This document shows positions 10,196 to 24,200 of a DNA stretch of 64,000 nt, piece after piece; the first letter of the stretch is position 1, and each line of letters begins with the position of its first letter. Source of the DNA: Trichoplax sp. H2 (Eukaryota; Placozoa; Uniplacotomia; Trichoplacea); assembly GCA_003344405.1 (NCBI GenBank), contig NOWV01000130.1:124001-188000 (forward strand), in the 5' to 3' direction. A program made the position numbers and the translations under genes. Under the pieces are notes generated by a model, which saw nothing but the letters and a program-made list of their open reading frames with translations, did not search any database and was not told the DNA's origin.

Positions 10196-13100
10196 TTAAC
10201 TTCTGCCTTTCGATTTGATACTTGTTTTATCAAGGCTATCCACGCTATTCCTACACGAAGATGAATTCTTTATTTCTGCGCCTTGATTCATCTGTGCAAG
10301 TGCGGCTAGAGAACTAGCAGAAATGCCATTTGGACGATGAGGGGTTGTCGAACCGGAAAATGTCGTTTCTTTAGATTGTGCCCTAACCTTTCCTACCGTC
10401 AGCGAGTTTGTACCGGTACCATTTCTAGCGTGTGGCGATGAATGGTTGGAATCATTACTTTTCCTACTTTGATTTAAGCTAGCATTTGAAACTGACTGCT
10501 TCATTTTCTCAGGAGCAGGTACTGAATTTCCAAGTTTGGTTTTTAATGCTGCAGTATGATTTCCTCTAGATTCATAATTTCTAGATAAATTGCTGGAACC
10601 TTTGCTAGACATTTCAAAGTCGTCTTTACTACTTCTATTGGGAGAACTGTAATTGGAGGAACCACTTTTACCTTTATAACTGCTATTGCCAAAATCATTC
10701 GAAATGTCTGCATGTTGTCCGTACGATCTTCCGGTTCCTTTGCTACTGTCTCTGTTAGAACCCTTGCTACATGTAGCTGAGATACTTTCGAATTTATCAA
10801 CTCGCGCGGCATTACTTGACTCCTTGCCACTTGCTTTCCATCGCCCATCCTTGCCACTACCGTGCGATCCTCTGCTTGATTTACTAGCACTGCTAACACT
10901 TTGTTTTGAACTACCCTTTAAGTTATTTGCAGAACTAGACTTAGGATGAGGTATACTAGGTATTGATGTCGTGTCACTATAGGATGTTGCCGAAGTATAG
11001 CTTCCGTAGCCTTGTGATGCATGGTTCTTCTTTTGCCTTTGGTTTGCATTAGAGGGTCCATTCAGTTGCCTATTTGAATGTCCACTTGATCCGGATTTAT
11101 TGCTACTACTATCTCTCGAAGTGATTCTAGCGGACTGATTAACTGAATATTACCGTATTAAAATAATAAATTAGTATATACTACTCATACGTGGCAAACG
11201 GTAAATATTTTTATATAGGCTTACAATTAGTAGCATCTCCAAAGATATAACAGCATTGTTCAGAAAAAGAAGTTTTCTTAACTGTATGACGTATGTATCC
11301 GTTCTGTTAATAGCAGCAAAATGAAATCAGTTAGAGACGGTTGTCAAATAAATGTTAACATTACTAACATTCTCATTGCAATAATAATTTATAATCGGCA
11401 TACCTTTAACATATTATCAGCAAATTTTTTGACTTGATGACGATCAGTAAATCCTTCAACATTAGTATATAACCAATCTACAAGATCGACACCTATAGGA
11501 ATATACAGGAGTAGATTTTAAATAAGGCCCATTCTAATTCATACAACAACGAAGTTATATTTTATACATGTACCGTACCTAGAAATGATTGAGGTACTGT
11601 TATTTTTAGCCATGTTCTATCACGTATATCTAGGCCAGAGTTTTCAGCCATCATAGACCTTATTATTAATCCTGGTTCACTATTAGTTGTCAAATTTGGT
11701 TCATTTTCCTGGATAGTCGACTCTATTTGATAGTACGCGCAATGCATACATTAAATCGTTTAAGACTTAGCGTACTATAACATCACAAAACGATCACTTG
11801 TTTACATCTAAACTTACGATCAGATCCTACGACTGTTGTAACTTCGGCCGAACTAGTTGCATTTGAGGTTAATGTACTTAAGCCAGAAGTAGCAGGGGGT
11901 GAGATTGATGATGGTGGCACATCTATTCCTACGTTTATAACACAAATTGAAATTCAGTTATAATTCATAAATAACACCAACATATTTTAAGACGAAGTCG
12001 TTGCTGGAATTTATTTGTTTTTTACCAATTAAAGCATTTGTTTGCTTAACCCATTCAGAGGGATCTATTGGTCGAATTGGCTCTCCTAAATGGTTTATAA
12101 TTGAATGATCGCAATTAATATTATGCAAGCCACTCTATATAAGCCATACTGTACTGTTATTTATTAACAATATTTGTATTCGCGTCTTAAGATCTCATTA
12201 CAACCTGATGGCGGTTGGAAATTTGAGGTTTCTTGAGCACTCCATACTTTAGCCACAATCAATTTAATATTTCTAAAGATAAACCATATAAAACGATTAG
12301 ATAATTATGATAGACATATATGTACCGTTAACCAATGGTATAGCTGAAATTGAAATGCAATTACTTTTCTCTTTTAACAACATCACGAAGGGCTTGTACA
12401 GCTTGTTCGTTATTCATTTGGTCAAAGCTGACATCATTAACCTTAATTAAATGAATTTCAGGTTAACCTTTTCGTTTAATTCCCTTTAGTTTAAATTAAA
12501 TATAAAGGCTTACTTGAAGAATTAAATCGCCTGGTTCAATTCTACCATCTGACGCGACAGCCCCGCTTAATAAGTGAATAAAATTATTGAAAAGATGAGC
12601 ATGAATATAAGTCTTCATTTTTGGCGACATTTAATATCTGCTATATTTCATTGCTTACTTTTTCATAATTGAGCCAACATATATGCCATGATCACCGCTT
12701 GCACTACCAGTACCAACTATACTAATTCCAAGAAAATTGATAGTTTCTGCAAATAAAATGTAAGTCAAGATCAACACTTAAGCTAGATGACTCAGAATCA
12801 CTTTTATGATGCTCATATTTTAATTGTTCATAGCTGAGCCTCAGCTACTTAGATTATATCATACCTAAATTTAATTCAACAGTAATTACTTCCGTAGACA
12901 ATGTAGATTCCGTAATGCTACTATAAGAATCAGCCTAAAGAAAAAGATTTACAATAATTTCTATTACTCGTTCCATCTAAAATAGTACCGTTAGTTTTTT
13001 AACCTGATCCATAAAGAAAGGTAACACGTAATAAATAAGTGCAATAATTTATTAACGTTATGCTCTTCAGTAGACCATTAAATAATCAAAACTATATAAT

Positions 13101-16100
13101 CACTTACCCAACTATAGCTTAAACTGGGTTGAAATGGCTTTCTCTTTGGTGGGAGCTTTCTCCTAGGATAGAATGAACTTTCTTCGGTTCCAGTAGTAAA
13201 GCTAGAACAAAAGAATAACAACAAACCGTATTAGTAACTTCAAAAACGAGACGTTTTTCGATAGTCCAAAAGGTACGTAGCAATATTAGCAACGACAACT
13301 TAATTCTATACCACAATAATTTTGATAAGGAGATTGGCGCACACATAAAAATAGATATTACGATTGCTCGACATTAATAAGAAATATGCATAATCCTTAT
13401 AGTTATTTTTATCACCAAAAATTTGAAAGTTAGCATATAAGGTGCTATATTAAGAGCCAATAAAAAGCAGAACATAAACAACTTGAAGTATTGTAGTATT
13501 AGAAATTGTGAACCATCTATGCATAAGTATATTAGTAACATATCCTTCTAAACTCATTTCTGTCAAGATTATTGTATAGCCAGCTAATTTTAGTAAAAAA
13601 TCCTTACCCTTCCGATTCATAATGACTATAACTAGTTGTATCCATTTCGCTGCTAAAGAAAGAAGTTCCGTCATCTGTATATTGATGGTCACGATATTTT
13701 GGTGAAAGGTAACGGCCTCTATCTGTCGAATCTAAAAGTAGCAAAATATTGCAATGAAGATGGATCAGAATGAATTCGGTAAAATTGGCCCAATAATGGA
13801 CTCAAACAAGATAAATCTTTATTAAGAGTTGCTACGAAGCCTGTAGTATGTGTATTTTATAGGGAATCTAATTTTCTCTTACGCTTATTTAATTTTACAT
13901 TACTACAGAATAGTACTGTATTGTCACTATCCAGTACTATAACTATATCTAAGGATATTCTATTGTATTCAATATAAGGTGAAGTGATCTTTTCAACTTT
14001 GATGTGAGGGAACGAATAGAGCTTCAACTAGGTCACTATATCGACATTTTGTGTGAGCTTTCATCTCAATAAACTTCATTATTTTAAACTTATTTACCAT
14101 ATTTATTTCTGTTACGATCAGAAAAATGGCTGCGAACACTTGGCCCTAGTAAAAGAATTGAAATACAATGAATCAGTTTGTAATGAATAAGTAGTTCTTA
14201 TACAGAATTGTTCATGAAATTTCAAAAGAAAAAAACAACAAAAATCACTTAAAGTATAAAAGATTTGTATTTAAAATCAACTATGAATACTAAGAAATAT
14301 TTACTATTTTAAATTAAGAAGTATAATGGTATTGCTTAAAATTAGCTGATGTCACGCAAGATCAATTTAATTTGAGATTACGTAGCAAATGATATATAGA
14401 AATTTTACGATAATATACCTAGTCGCCTTGAGCTAGCGGAAGAGCCTGACTCAAATTCCCTTCAAAAGAAAAAAAGGAAAAGTTCATAAGCGTTATTATT
14501 ACCGTAATCTAATGTCAAATCAATCAACATGAAGTCGTTAATTAATAATAAATTAAGATAAAGATGCTAGAGCTTAATTCAGTTCGTGTAATAAACAGAC
14601 CACAGTTGCTATGACAAGCGAAGAAAATTATAAATTATCATTACAATTATCCTGAAATTTATAGTTTGTCATTGTTATTGCAAGTCCTGTTTAATATTGG
14701 TGGGGAAAGTAATAAAAATTCCTACCAATACTTTGATCATTTATATTACATTTACAATAACATCAATATCGACTGGTGGTATGATATAAAATCTATCTAT
14801 TTCTTTTCAAGTATCATGCTTACAGTTAAGTAATCAAATATTTTGGTTTACCTAGTGGATTCGTTAGCAGCTGCACGATTTGTTGAAGATGGTGTTGGAC
14901 GCTGCTGCGTTTGATTACTAATGCTGTCATTTTTACGACCATTACTGGTATTGCTTCTATTTTCCATATTGGAAGCTATAGAATTAGCAACAGATTTACT
15001 GTTGGAAACAGTGGAAGAAGTCTCACCATTGGCATCAGTTGATACCTAGTTAAAAATAATAATATCAATATCGTTAAAAATTTTTTTTAACTACTAAATA
15101 AAGTTTGCAGAACAATGATTAATAATAATCCATTAGAGTTATTGTTCGTAATGGTTGAATCAATACAAAGGAATAGAAATATTTTTGTATGCGTGTTAAC
15201 GTTGCATTTAATGTAGTTAATATTAAAGTAGTGCAAGCAGTTGGCAATCTTTAACAATTATAACTTATGATTACTGTTTTGTACTAATATTAAAATTATG
15301 GGTAATTTATGTGTAAAAATTGGATCTTCTTAATTATACAACAGTAATAGTATTAGCAATAGTTGTACTAAAACTAACTCATAATCGAGCTAAAACAGAT
15401 ATAACCTACTTCTGTATCCTAACCTTGAAATAGTATTAATTGAAAATGATATGACGGAGTCAACGTCATTATTATTTGTACTGCACAAGCACCAGTAAAA
15501 TTTTAATATTAGAATAAAATGCATCGTTCTCGTGAGCATAACTAATGTATAGCAATTATGCGTCCAGTTTAGCTAGTTTTAATTCGTTATAACTCGGGGA
15601 AAATACTAGTTATTAATACAACACTAACGAAAATCAGTTGTTCTGCTAAGAGTTCGTTAGCATCAGGTAATAGAAAAGAAGGGAATTGATTGAAAACTAG
15701 ACAATTTTGCGTAGTAACTATCGATTCCATTCAGATTGTATATCATTGTTATCTACCTTCTAAAAATAAAATCTGTTGTGATACAGTAAAGCTATTGGAA
15801 ATGGAAAAAAGTAAGAAAATACATCATACCCAAGCTTCTATTCGATCATTTGTAGCTGGTAACACAGCATCGTCTTCAGTTACTTCTTTCCTTACAATCC
15901 TGAAAATAATAATGAAGGTAGAGAGATAAGAACATTTATAAGATCAATTAACGACACCTTTAAATTTCCAATTTAATATGTAAACATAACAACATCGTCC
16001 TTTTGTCAATTAATCGGGAAATGCAATGCAAATACTATCAGAGAAATAGCACAAGCAAAGCCATAGCCAAAAGAAATGATTTTTCATTATTTTATCCGGT

Positions 16101-19100
16101 GTACTGTGTAAAACAGGACTGACAATGAACTATGTTGTAAATGTATTACTACACAATCTACTGAGTGTTCTACAAATGATAACGGCAAAAGAGACTGCCT
16201 TGATTCACAACGTGTACGTGCATACTATCAATTCTTTTTCTTATTAAAAAAGAGTTATTAACGATCAATATTCACTCTTTTATCATTAAACTACTCTAAT
16301 AATACTGATACGTATTTAAAATTGGAGAGATTGAATGAAGAGAGTGAGAGAAAAAAAATTAAAAAATAAAATAATAAATAACCGTGTAACTAGCAGCATA
16401 TACCAAAAGGACTAGGACAGCTATTTTAGTTACCACAAAACTAACCGAGGGTCTTTTGTATCATAATGATAAAATAGCATAGTCACGTTGAACATTGTTA
16501 ACAAAACCGTACATAAAGAATAAATAATTTAATCAAAAGATCTAAAAATTAAGACTACCCAAAAATGACCGTTGTACTTGCACTTCATTTGGAGATGGAA
16601 AAGTGAAATGTTACTATTGATTTTATCATATCATACTTTCTCGGACTAGAGAATAAATCCAGGGGAAATCTACCAGGCCTTTTTTTTATCCTACAGTATA
16701 TCATTTAAGCAATCTATATGAATTGATGGAATGAATACTAGTAGACAATAGTTAAACAGCAATATGTAGATACACCTTTTTCAGGAATTAATGCGTTACG
16801 CTGACGATAATATAAGTAATGAAAATGTGGTAATCCAAATAGCCTAGACGATCAGTATCCCACTCATGACTAATAGTCAGCATTTATGTATGCTACATAC
16901 TTGTATTTTTGACAGAATATTTTTCCTTTTACTTTTTTGGGGGGGAAATCCAAATTACATTGTGTTTGCGTTTTATGGTTTACTTTGAGATCTTGTTTAA
17001 GTCTGTTATAACACGTACTTGTTCGTGTAGGATTTTACTTTACATCGATAATTCATCATTGCTAGACTCGTGCTTCTTCAAAAGTTTTAACGAAGCAATC
17101 GTCACGACGATACAAGTTTTACTCCAAGGACAACGCGAGCTCATATCGAAAGGAATATCAAAAATCGTTTGCATGCCTTTCTCCCCCCCCCCCCTGCGCT
17201 CCATAAAAGTGCAAGTAAAGAACTGAAATTGTTAGTCATTGATCGTTAATTCGATCCGAACAATTTACAAAATGGCGATTCAATTCAACAATAAGTAGGA
17301 ATGACAGATTTTAATTTCACACCAAACCAAGCAGCCATTTTATTGAATGAAATGGTACAATACTACAACGGCACAGAATGCAAGGGTTTGATTAGAAATA
17401 GAAAGATTCTTTTTAAAAGGATAACATCATTAACAAAGTGAAACATCCTCGCAGGATATTGGAGTGGATGAGTTTAGTGAATGCGTTTATTACGCGATGA
17501 TGGATATTCAAAATAATATAAATTTTTAATTTTTGGGGGAGAATTGTGTTTTAATCCCCTTACGCGATGATGAATATTCAAAATAATGTAAATTTTTAAT
17601 TTTGGGGGAGAATTGTGTTTTAATCCCCTTACGCGATGATGAATATTCAAAATAATGTAAATTTTTAATTTTGGGGGAGAATTGTGTTTTAATCCCCCTC
17701 CATCAATGCGACCGTAACATTGATTTTTTCTTGTTTTGCTGTAGACAATCATTTCGATCGTAATCCAAGTTCTACTGTACAACACAATATAACAACCCAC
17801 TCGCTATCGTATCGTACAGCAAGAGAGAACAAAGTTGAACAATTTGTGGTTGTTTTTTCCCATTATTTTACTGTCCATCTTGGACTCAAAGCTATTGCTC
17901 CAAGAGCATAGACATTGACTATGACCAACTTTGTTTCTAGTAATCCTAGGGAAATGAGTCATCACGACATGATGAAGCATTTCGGCGTCGTGAACTTCAA
18001 CTCCCTCCTGTCTAGGTGTAAAATAGTCTAGTCTACGGTCTAGTCAGACAACTACTACCGGCGTCGTTGTACATATCAGTGAAGTACTTGTCGTTTATTG
18101 TTTCCATCACCAACGTTATTTACCGTACATTGTACTGCATCATGTTGAAGTAGGTACTGTAAGTAGGTCACCATCAGTACTGTAGGCGTTATGTCCATAG
18201 GGTACCCGTCATGGTGTTGGCGTCGATACCTTTGCTTCATTCACTGGTCGACGTTGAAGCCCATTTGCCCTCAAGGCTTTCTCTACCGTTCCTTTTTCAC
18301 TGTCACCATGACACGCTGTGCTGTTCCCTTCTCGTCCTCGACGATACGGACTGCACCGTACTGAGCTTGTGACGCGCCAATCATTCTCTAACCCTTTTTG
18401 CTTGACGGCTTGACAGTTTTTTTTACTGGATTCAACATTGGCTTGTTGTTTACTCAATCATCACTTAGTGTAGAGTATGTCGTTTAACTGGCCAAAAAAT
18501 GGCCAATCCATCCAAAATGGAAATAGAATTTATAGTGCTATATAGCTCTTGGTGATTGCTGGATAGGATGATTGGATATACATTATACAGTATAGGATTA
18601 GTCACTACATGTACAGTACAGTACAGTACAATCGCTTTCCAATCGATAATCATCGCTCAGTGCACAGTACTGTATGTCGATGGACGGCCGAAACATGGCT
18701 AATCCATCCAAAATAGAAATATAATGCACTACGCTATATAGCACTTGGTGATATCTTGGACATAATGATTTGATATATAGTTAACGAACTTAACGTTAGT
18801 CACAACTTGTACAATCGCTTTCCAATCGACAATTGGAGAATGATAAAACACGAATGGACTAACTTGCCCAGCAGATAAATACGCGTATACAACCAGCTAC
18901 GGTCAACATTCCCACGCATCCATCTTGCCAATGGATCGCTGTCACATTACCTAGAAGTGGCAACGTCGAACCAGTTGCTAAACTGTCGTTATATTTGTTA
19001 GACTATCGACGTGATGAGATGACTAGCACTAGTTCATCGAATATATAGGATAAAAAAAACCAACGATTGGCTATCTCGTCAATTGCTGTTAGAACTGAAC

Positions 19101-21250
19101 AATTTTAATCAATTATTCTTTTGTTGAATGGGATATGATCATCTAACACAGACTTTTTAAGAAGAATTTCAATTTGCTCGCGTATGAGTAGATTACTACA
19201 GTGGTACAGGGACTACGAAAAGGAAAGACTTATTTAGCATGTACAGTAGTCTTTAAAACCAGCCAATTATACTCATATTTGAGTTGTGTCAGAGTTAAAA
19301 TATCACACTTTGAAAATCCAACGGTAAAAAAAACATCGTAGCCATTAGCAGTCGAGATAATCCATGGGAAGGATTACTAAGCTTGGCGATCACTCCAATG
19401 TTGAAAATTTCAAACATCAATCGTACAACACATTGCATCGACTAAATTCATCCTTAATATGGAGTGATACACATTGACAAGGCTGACATTACTGATATTA
19501 ATTTGTAGTTCTATCGACAACAGTAGACAAATATCCAAGTTAAATCACAAAGTGTCAAAAAAAACGACTTTATCAAAATGCGATGAAGATTAGGTTATGG
19601 CAGAGAAAGAGGGAGGGTTGCTCATACGCTTTGATAATTATAATTAATATATAATCAAGATGAAGCTGTAAACTGCTTAAATATCAAAGACAATGCATTG
19701 AATTTTGGGGCAAAAACAAGGGAAAAAGAATGATTGATACTTTGGCTATTTTACAAGGCTATCCAAAGTATAATTTTTGAATGAGTTCCTCATAATAAGG
19801 CGACGAAGAATAATTCAATTCGTTATACTCTTACGTTGCCTGGTAGCTATTCTACCATTTCAACGGAATAGGATGAGATTGTATAGTCGATACCACTTTA
19901 TGATTTGCCAATTTTAAGTAAGCTAAACTACTACTCATCAAATAGTATGTTGCTCACATTAAATGTACTGAACATTATCATCAATTGTCATGTCACAAAG
20001 TAAATTATTAACTAGTGTACTACTCAAGTGCTCATACTCGACGATGGTTGCAAATAGCTAATAAGTAAATTGTCAGAATAAAACTTGAAAAAATAATTAA
20101 TGTCATTAAAATAAACTCATGTATAATCATTTTTACTACAATCATCGAATCTTAATCGATGGTATGATGTGATTCAATTTTACAACAGATATTATTATAA
20201 TTATTCCATGGTAATCGAAAATGATACTGGCGTTCGCTACGTGTAGTCATGGTCGTGATTACTCGACTGGAGTAAAATGTGGCAAGATCGCTTCGACACC
20301 CATTTTAGACGATTCAAGCTGTTGTTGCTAAAGAATTAACTCTCACAAAGTTTACGATCAAACTTTACGCTAGCTAGATGTAAAAATCAAATAAACTAAG
20401 TTGGGTCAACAAATAGATATTGTTAGACTTAGCGAAACGATAACTTTTGGGGTGTGATATTGGTGGTCAACTGAAAAAGTGTTCTGCACGATTGAGCCTG
20501 TCACTCATTTAGGTTATTCAATCGCGTTGATTCAAAATAATAATACTGTATCCCAGTCTATTTCAATATACTGCATCGATGCTTGCTATAAAGATGAAGA
20601 CAATCTTGTTAGCTATTTCTAACGCTATAAAATTGTTCTTTTCAGTAGATGAAAATATTATCTTACTACTGAACATGAACAAAACAGTACAATTTTAATG
20701 CGGCTCAAGTCAGCCTACTTAGACTGGAGTGGTATTGATGTCGTCAACTTTTACCGCTTGACTTGGCTATCCAATAATTATGACTACCGACCTTCATTAA
20801 AGCACCCTTGTATATTACAAGATCCATATTGTTCGACACTCTAATGTATAGCTCAAGAATATGCTATGCTTGATCTAAATGGTGCCTAATCATTAAAAAA
20901 GTTTCTCCTCCATCAAGTCAATTCAATATGAATGGTTGTAGAAATTGAGTCCCCCAAAAATATTGTACTCAATCTATTGATAACGTCGACTAAGCATAAT
21001 TAGTACAGTACATTGAATCAATTTATTCATTCTATTTTTTTTTTTGGATGTATCTTCTCTGCCTATACATATCATCATCCACTTACCCAAATTCTTCATC
21101 TTTGACTTCGAAATAATATCGACAATTTTTCTTATTAAGACCAGATTTAATATCGGCCAGTGTAACTTTACTCGATTCAATTGATAATTCCACCAAGTAC
21201 GGTGTTTTCTCACCGTCGATATGATATAAAACTTTAGTCCCATCGGCCAT
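10196..21250 (-). CDS. DVL: Dishevelled, complete, 18 exons, 839 aa
   Basis: Cytoplasmic hub of Wnt signalling, linking Frizzled to Axin/beta-catenin and planar polarity. Exons: 21250-21087, 15899-15830, 15045-14852, 14459-14419, 14145-14098, 13731-13608, 13201-13108, 12934-12865, 12746-12659, 12565-12514, 12441-12365, 12272-12205, 12085-12026, 11928-11818, 11722-11579, 11492-11404, 11303-11225, 11142-10196. All phases join to 2520 nt. DIX is residues 1-80 ([12 protein letters not shown], then [18 protein letters not shown]). [15 protein letters not shown] block and a basic RRKLPPKRK patch (about 225-237) precede PDZ (about 260-345; FLGISIVG ligand loop, [15 protein letters not shown]). DEP is about 448-524 ([32 protein letters not shown]). 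The 315-residue tail is Ser/Asn/Lys-rich, low complexity, and ends KSKGRS. The start was chosen at the DIX methionine; upstream in-frame ATGs exist but lack family similarity. The first exon lies 5.2 kb from the rest. Family identity is secure. Confidence 0.96.
17490..17697. repeat. 69-bp minisatellite, three units
   Basis: Units 17490-17559 (70 bp), 17560-17628 (69 bp) and 17629-17697 (69 bp) start with TTACGCGATGATGAATATTC and end in TTTTAATCCCC. Units 2 and 3 are almost identical. Since 69 is a multiple of 3, a minus-strand frame stays open across the array and repeats a 23-residue peptide; this looks incidental. Confidence 0.95.
18499..18835. repeat. Diverged tandem duplication with a TACAG expansion in one copy
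   Basis: ATGGCCAATCCATCCAAAAT at 18499 recurs as ATGGCTAATCCATCCAAAAT at 18695. The shared CAATCGCTTTCCAATCG segment occurs at the end of each copy (about 18629 and 18812). Between them the first copy has four GTACA-type units where the second has a single TGTACAATCG, showing local expansion from a short seed. Confidence 0.85.
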
Positions 21251-24200
21251 CTTCGCCAACGGTTGTAGATCGACACAGTTGCGAAGTTGGTAATGCTTTT
21301 TCTTAATTTGCTCGGATCGACCTATTTTTATTGATTCGTAATGGTTATTTCCAGTTTCTTCTGCGATCAATTTAGCCAGGTGCAAGAAAGTTGCCCTTTG
21401 TGTACGATGATGGAGAGATAATCTTATCTGCAGAATCTTTTTTCTTCCCCCCTAATGCTCGAGTGTAATTTGTTCGTCAATCAACCAGCGTGTATGACTA
21501 ATCGCCTTTTCGAACTTGTTTATTGTACTCGACAAGACATAGATCATAAGTTTCTACCATCCACTTAGACTGGATTCCTCATCATAGTCAGTCTAGTGTA
21601 TATCCAGATCTATTATTGTCTATCGTATTATTGTCATTGTGGCCTATTTTTATGCTAAATACCCCATCTAGACCGTTACCATCATCATTCAACTCGATAT
21701 CTGTATATGACAATTGCTAACGGTAGCCACACGCCAATCACAATCATCACGTGCCTTGGAAAACAAATAAAACGGCGACATTATTTGGCGACATCAAAGA
21801 CAATAATATTGTTTAAGTTAACGACTGGCTGGAACTAATAGTATTATTACAGTAATATGGGGTAGTGGGTGAGACAATAATAAGAATACAATCACTTGGA
21901 TTTTAAAGATGATGATGTATTTGTCCTGATGAGTATATTTAATACTTTCCACCTTGCTATTATTCTTACTAACTGATTACCAGCCAACTACTGGGCTTAT
22001 TGTTCATCACATTAATCAAATCAAATTCATATTTGACTGATTATAGTAAGCGATCATTTAACTCGTCGCCTTTTTCGAACTATTCCATAAATCAAAATGA
22101 ATTCGTAATTAGTTGGAAAATATGGTAGAAACAGTGAGGTGCATTGTTGGAGGACTGTACGTAGTTTATTCTTTCTTGATTCTCTCTTACTTGTATAGAG
22201 ACTGTAGAATATTTACTTAGGTCGATGGATGAGTGTGTATAAGAGAGAGAGAGAGATCATGATGATATATTGACGTGATACACTGTTATGAAGATCGATT
22301 ATACCAGCATTCGCTACAGTTGGCGATCATCCAGTCAACAAATAGAAAACTACATATTTCAATCGCTACTCCTCGACCATCATTATTATTATCATTTATA
22401 ATCATGTAGTACTTTACTGTTGCAGTCATCTTCGGCAACCATTGCATAACATGATTTGAATTTGGAAGTTTTAGCATAATACAGCGAATCAAAAGAAGGT
22501 TATCCATTATAAAGATTATTTCAGATCATTCGCTGTTGTACCATGATTTTGCATCTCGGTGCTAATATTGCGATAATCAGTTCCAATCATTTTGGCCGTG
22601 TAGATAAGACACTAAAGACAATATCACTATATACTATCTATTCTCTTGCGCTAAACAGTATATTAAATACATTACTCGTTTTTCTATCAATCATTTCCAT
22701 TAAGTAAGTAAACATAATCACTAGATGTTCAAGTTAGTGTCACGTCCAATAAAAGTAAAGGATTCCTTTTTTTTTTTGATTCAACTCCATCAAGTTACTG
22801 CACAGTATGTTTTAAATTACATGATGAAAGATCAACCTGACTCATTGAGATGTAACTAATAAGTTCGATGACAAAAGACAATCCATTCGCTAAACATTTT
22901 ACTATATATATAGCGATATCATCAATCAATATATTCATAGAATTAGCAAAATCTTCATCAATTGACAACTGTTTTTTTATTATCTTCCTTTACTTTTGAA
23001 ATCTCCTAGACTTATACAGCAAATCATTATCAATAGAACAGACATCATGGATGTATTGTCTGTCATATTCTAAGCTATAATAACGATTGTATTTTTAACG
23101 ATAATATGAAGTGACAATAAAGGCTGCTAGTGTATACAGAAGCCGGTCCATTAATTCCGACGATAAAGAATGCAGGAAGTACAGCCATTAATTCCCCATA
23201 CGGTATATGATTACCTCTACCATCATTTAAAATTGTATTGACCCTCAATCAATGAAGTCAACTCTCACCCGTAACAAATATTTCGAAAATGCTACCGTAA
23301 TTGAAAGTATTCAAAGCAACATAAACATGTACAGTATGCTAACGTATTGCAAATAACCTACATTAGTACATAATCAATCATTTTTCTACATCAAGTCAAA
23401 ACTATATCCCAATTCAATATTTTAATGTATTTCAAATAGTTCATAAAGGAGTTAAAGTTGATGAAAGGCGTGGTGTAGCCAAAGGTGTGGCAGAATCACG
23501 ATCGTTAGTTAGACTAGAGAATAATGCTAGACTAAACATTATTAATAAAGAGGTATTGTTGTTTGTCTTGCAATAGTAAAATGACATAATTTTAATCGAT
23601 AACTGTAGGATTAAATTAAACTTATTCACCCTGTCTAGGCTAAATCACGGGTTGACCAATTGATTATTGGCATCCTCCTAATCATTAATTTAGTAGTCAC
23701 CATTTGATAAAACGTGCGAAAATAAGCTATCTAATACTTGCATGTGCGATAAATTAGAGCTAGATATGATTACACATTTAACTATCGCTACCTATCGGAA
23801 AGTGTAAACACCGACAACAAAGGAACAATAAGATAGACGGATGCTAAAGACGTAGCATGATATTATAGCCAGTTATTAACGTTTGAATTCTACTTTCAAC
23901 TCTATAGTATCCATGATTATCAAGAATAAAATCAATCTTGTTGAATCCATGATATCCTTTTTTACTTGAATAAAATTGCAACATTTTGACATACGCGTAG
24001 ATTAAAATAAATCTTGGTAAAATTGACATCAATATCCCGGATTATAATTCAACAAATCTATCAACAACAAGACAATCAACTCAATAAATCAACGATGGTG
24101 AAGGGAAAACTTTTCCTTATTAATTATTGAATTCGTTAAAGATAATGTTCACTTCGTAACCTACTAATAGACTTATAATAAAGAATAACCTACTAAATCG

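Larger units (their letters stand above)
15900..21086 (-). other. Dishevelled intron 1 (5.2 kb)
   Basis: Far longer than the other Dishevelled introns. It contains the 69-bp minisatellite (17490-17697), a GC-richer patch around 17930-18470, a 196-bp-offset duplication (18499-18835) and scattered TACTG/TACAG words. I found no convincing nested gene; the 82-residue minus frame at 18209-18457 matches nothing I know and has no supporting splice structure. Confidence 0.7.

Noticed and set aside
10543-10949. 118-residue minus and 87-residue plus frames
   Set aside because: Other frames of the Dishevelled last exon; the true frame continues 315 codons to the stop at 10196.
18209-18457. 82-residue minus frame in Dishevelled intron 1
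   Set aside because: No recognisable domain, no flanking exons; openness fits the local GC-richer composition.
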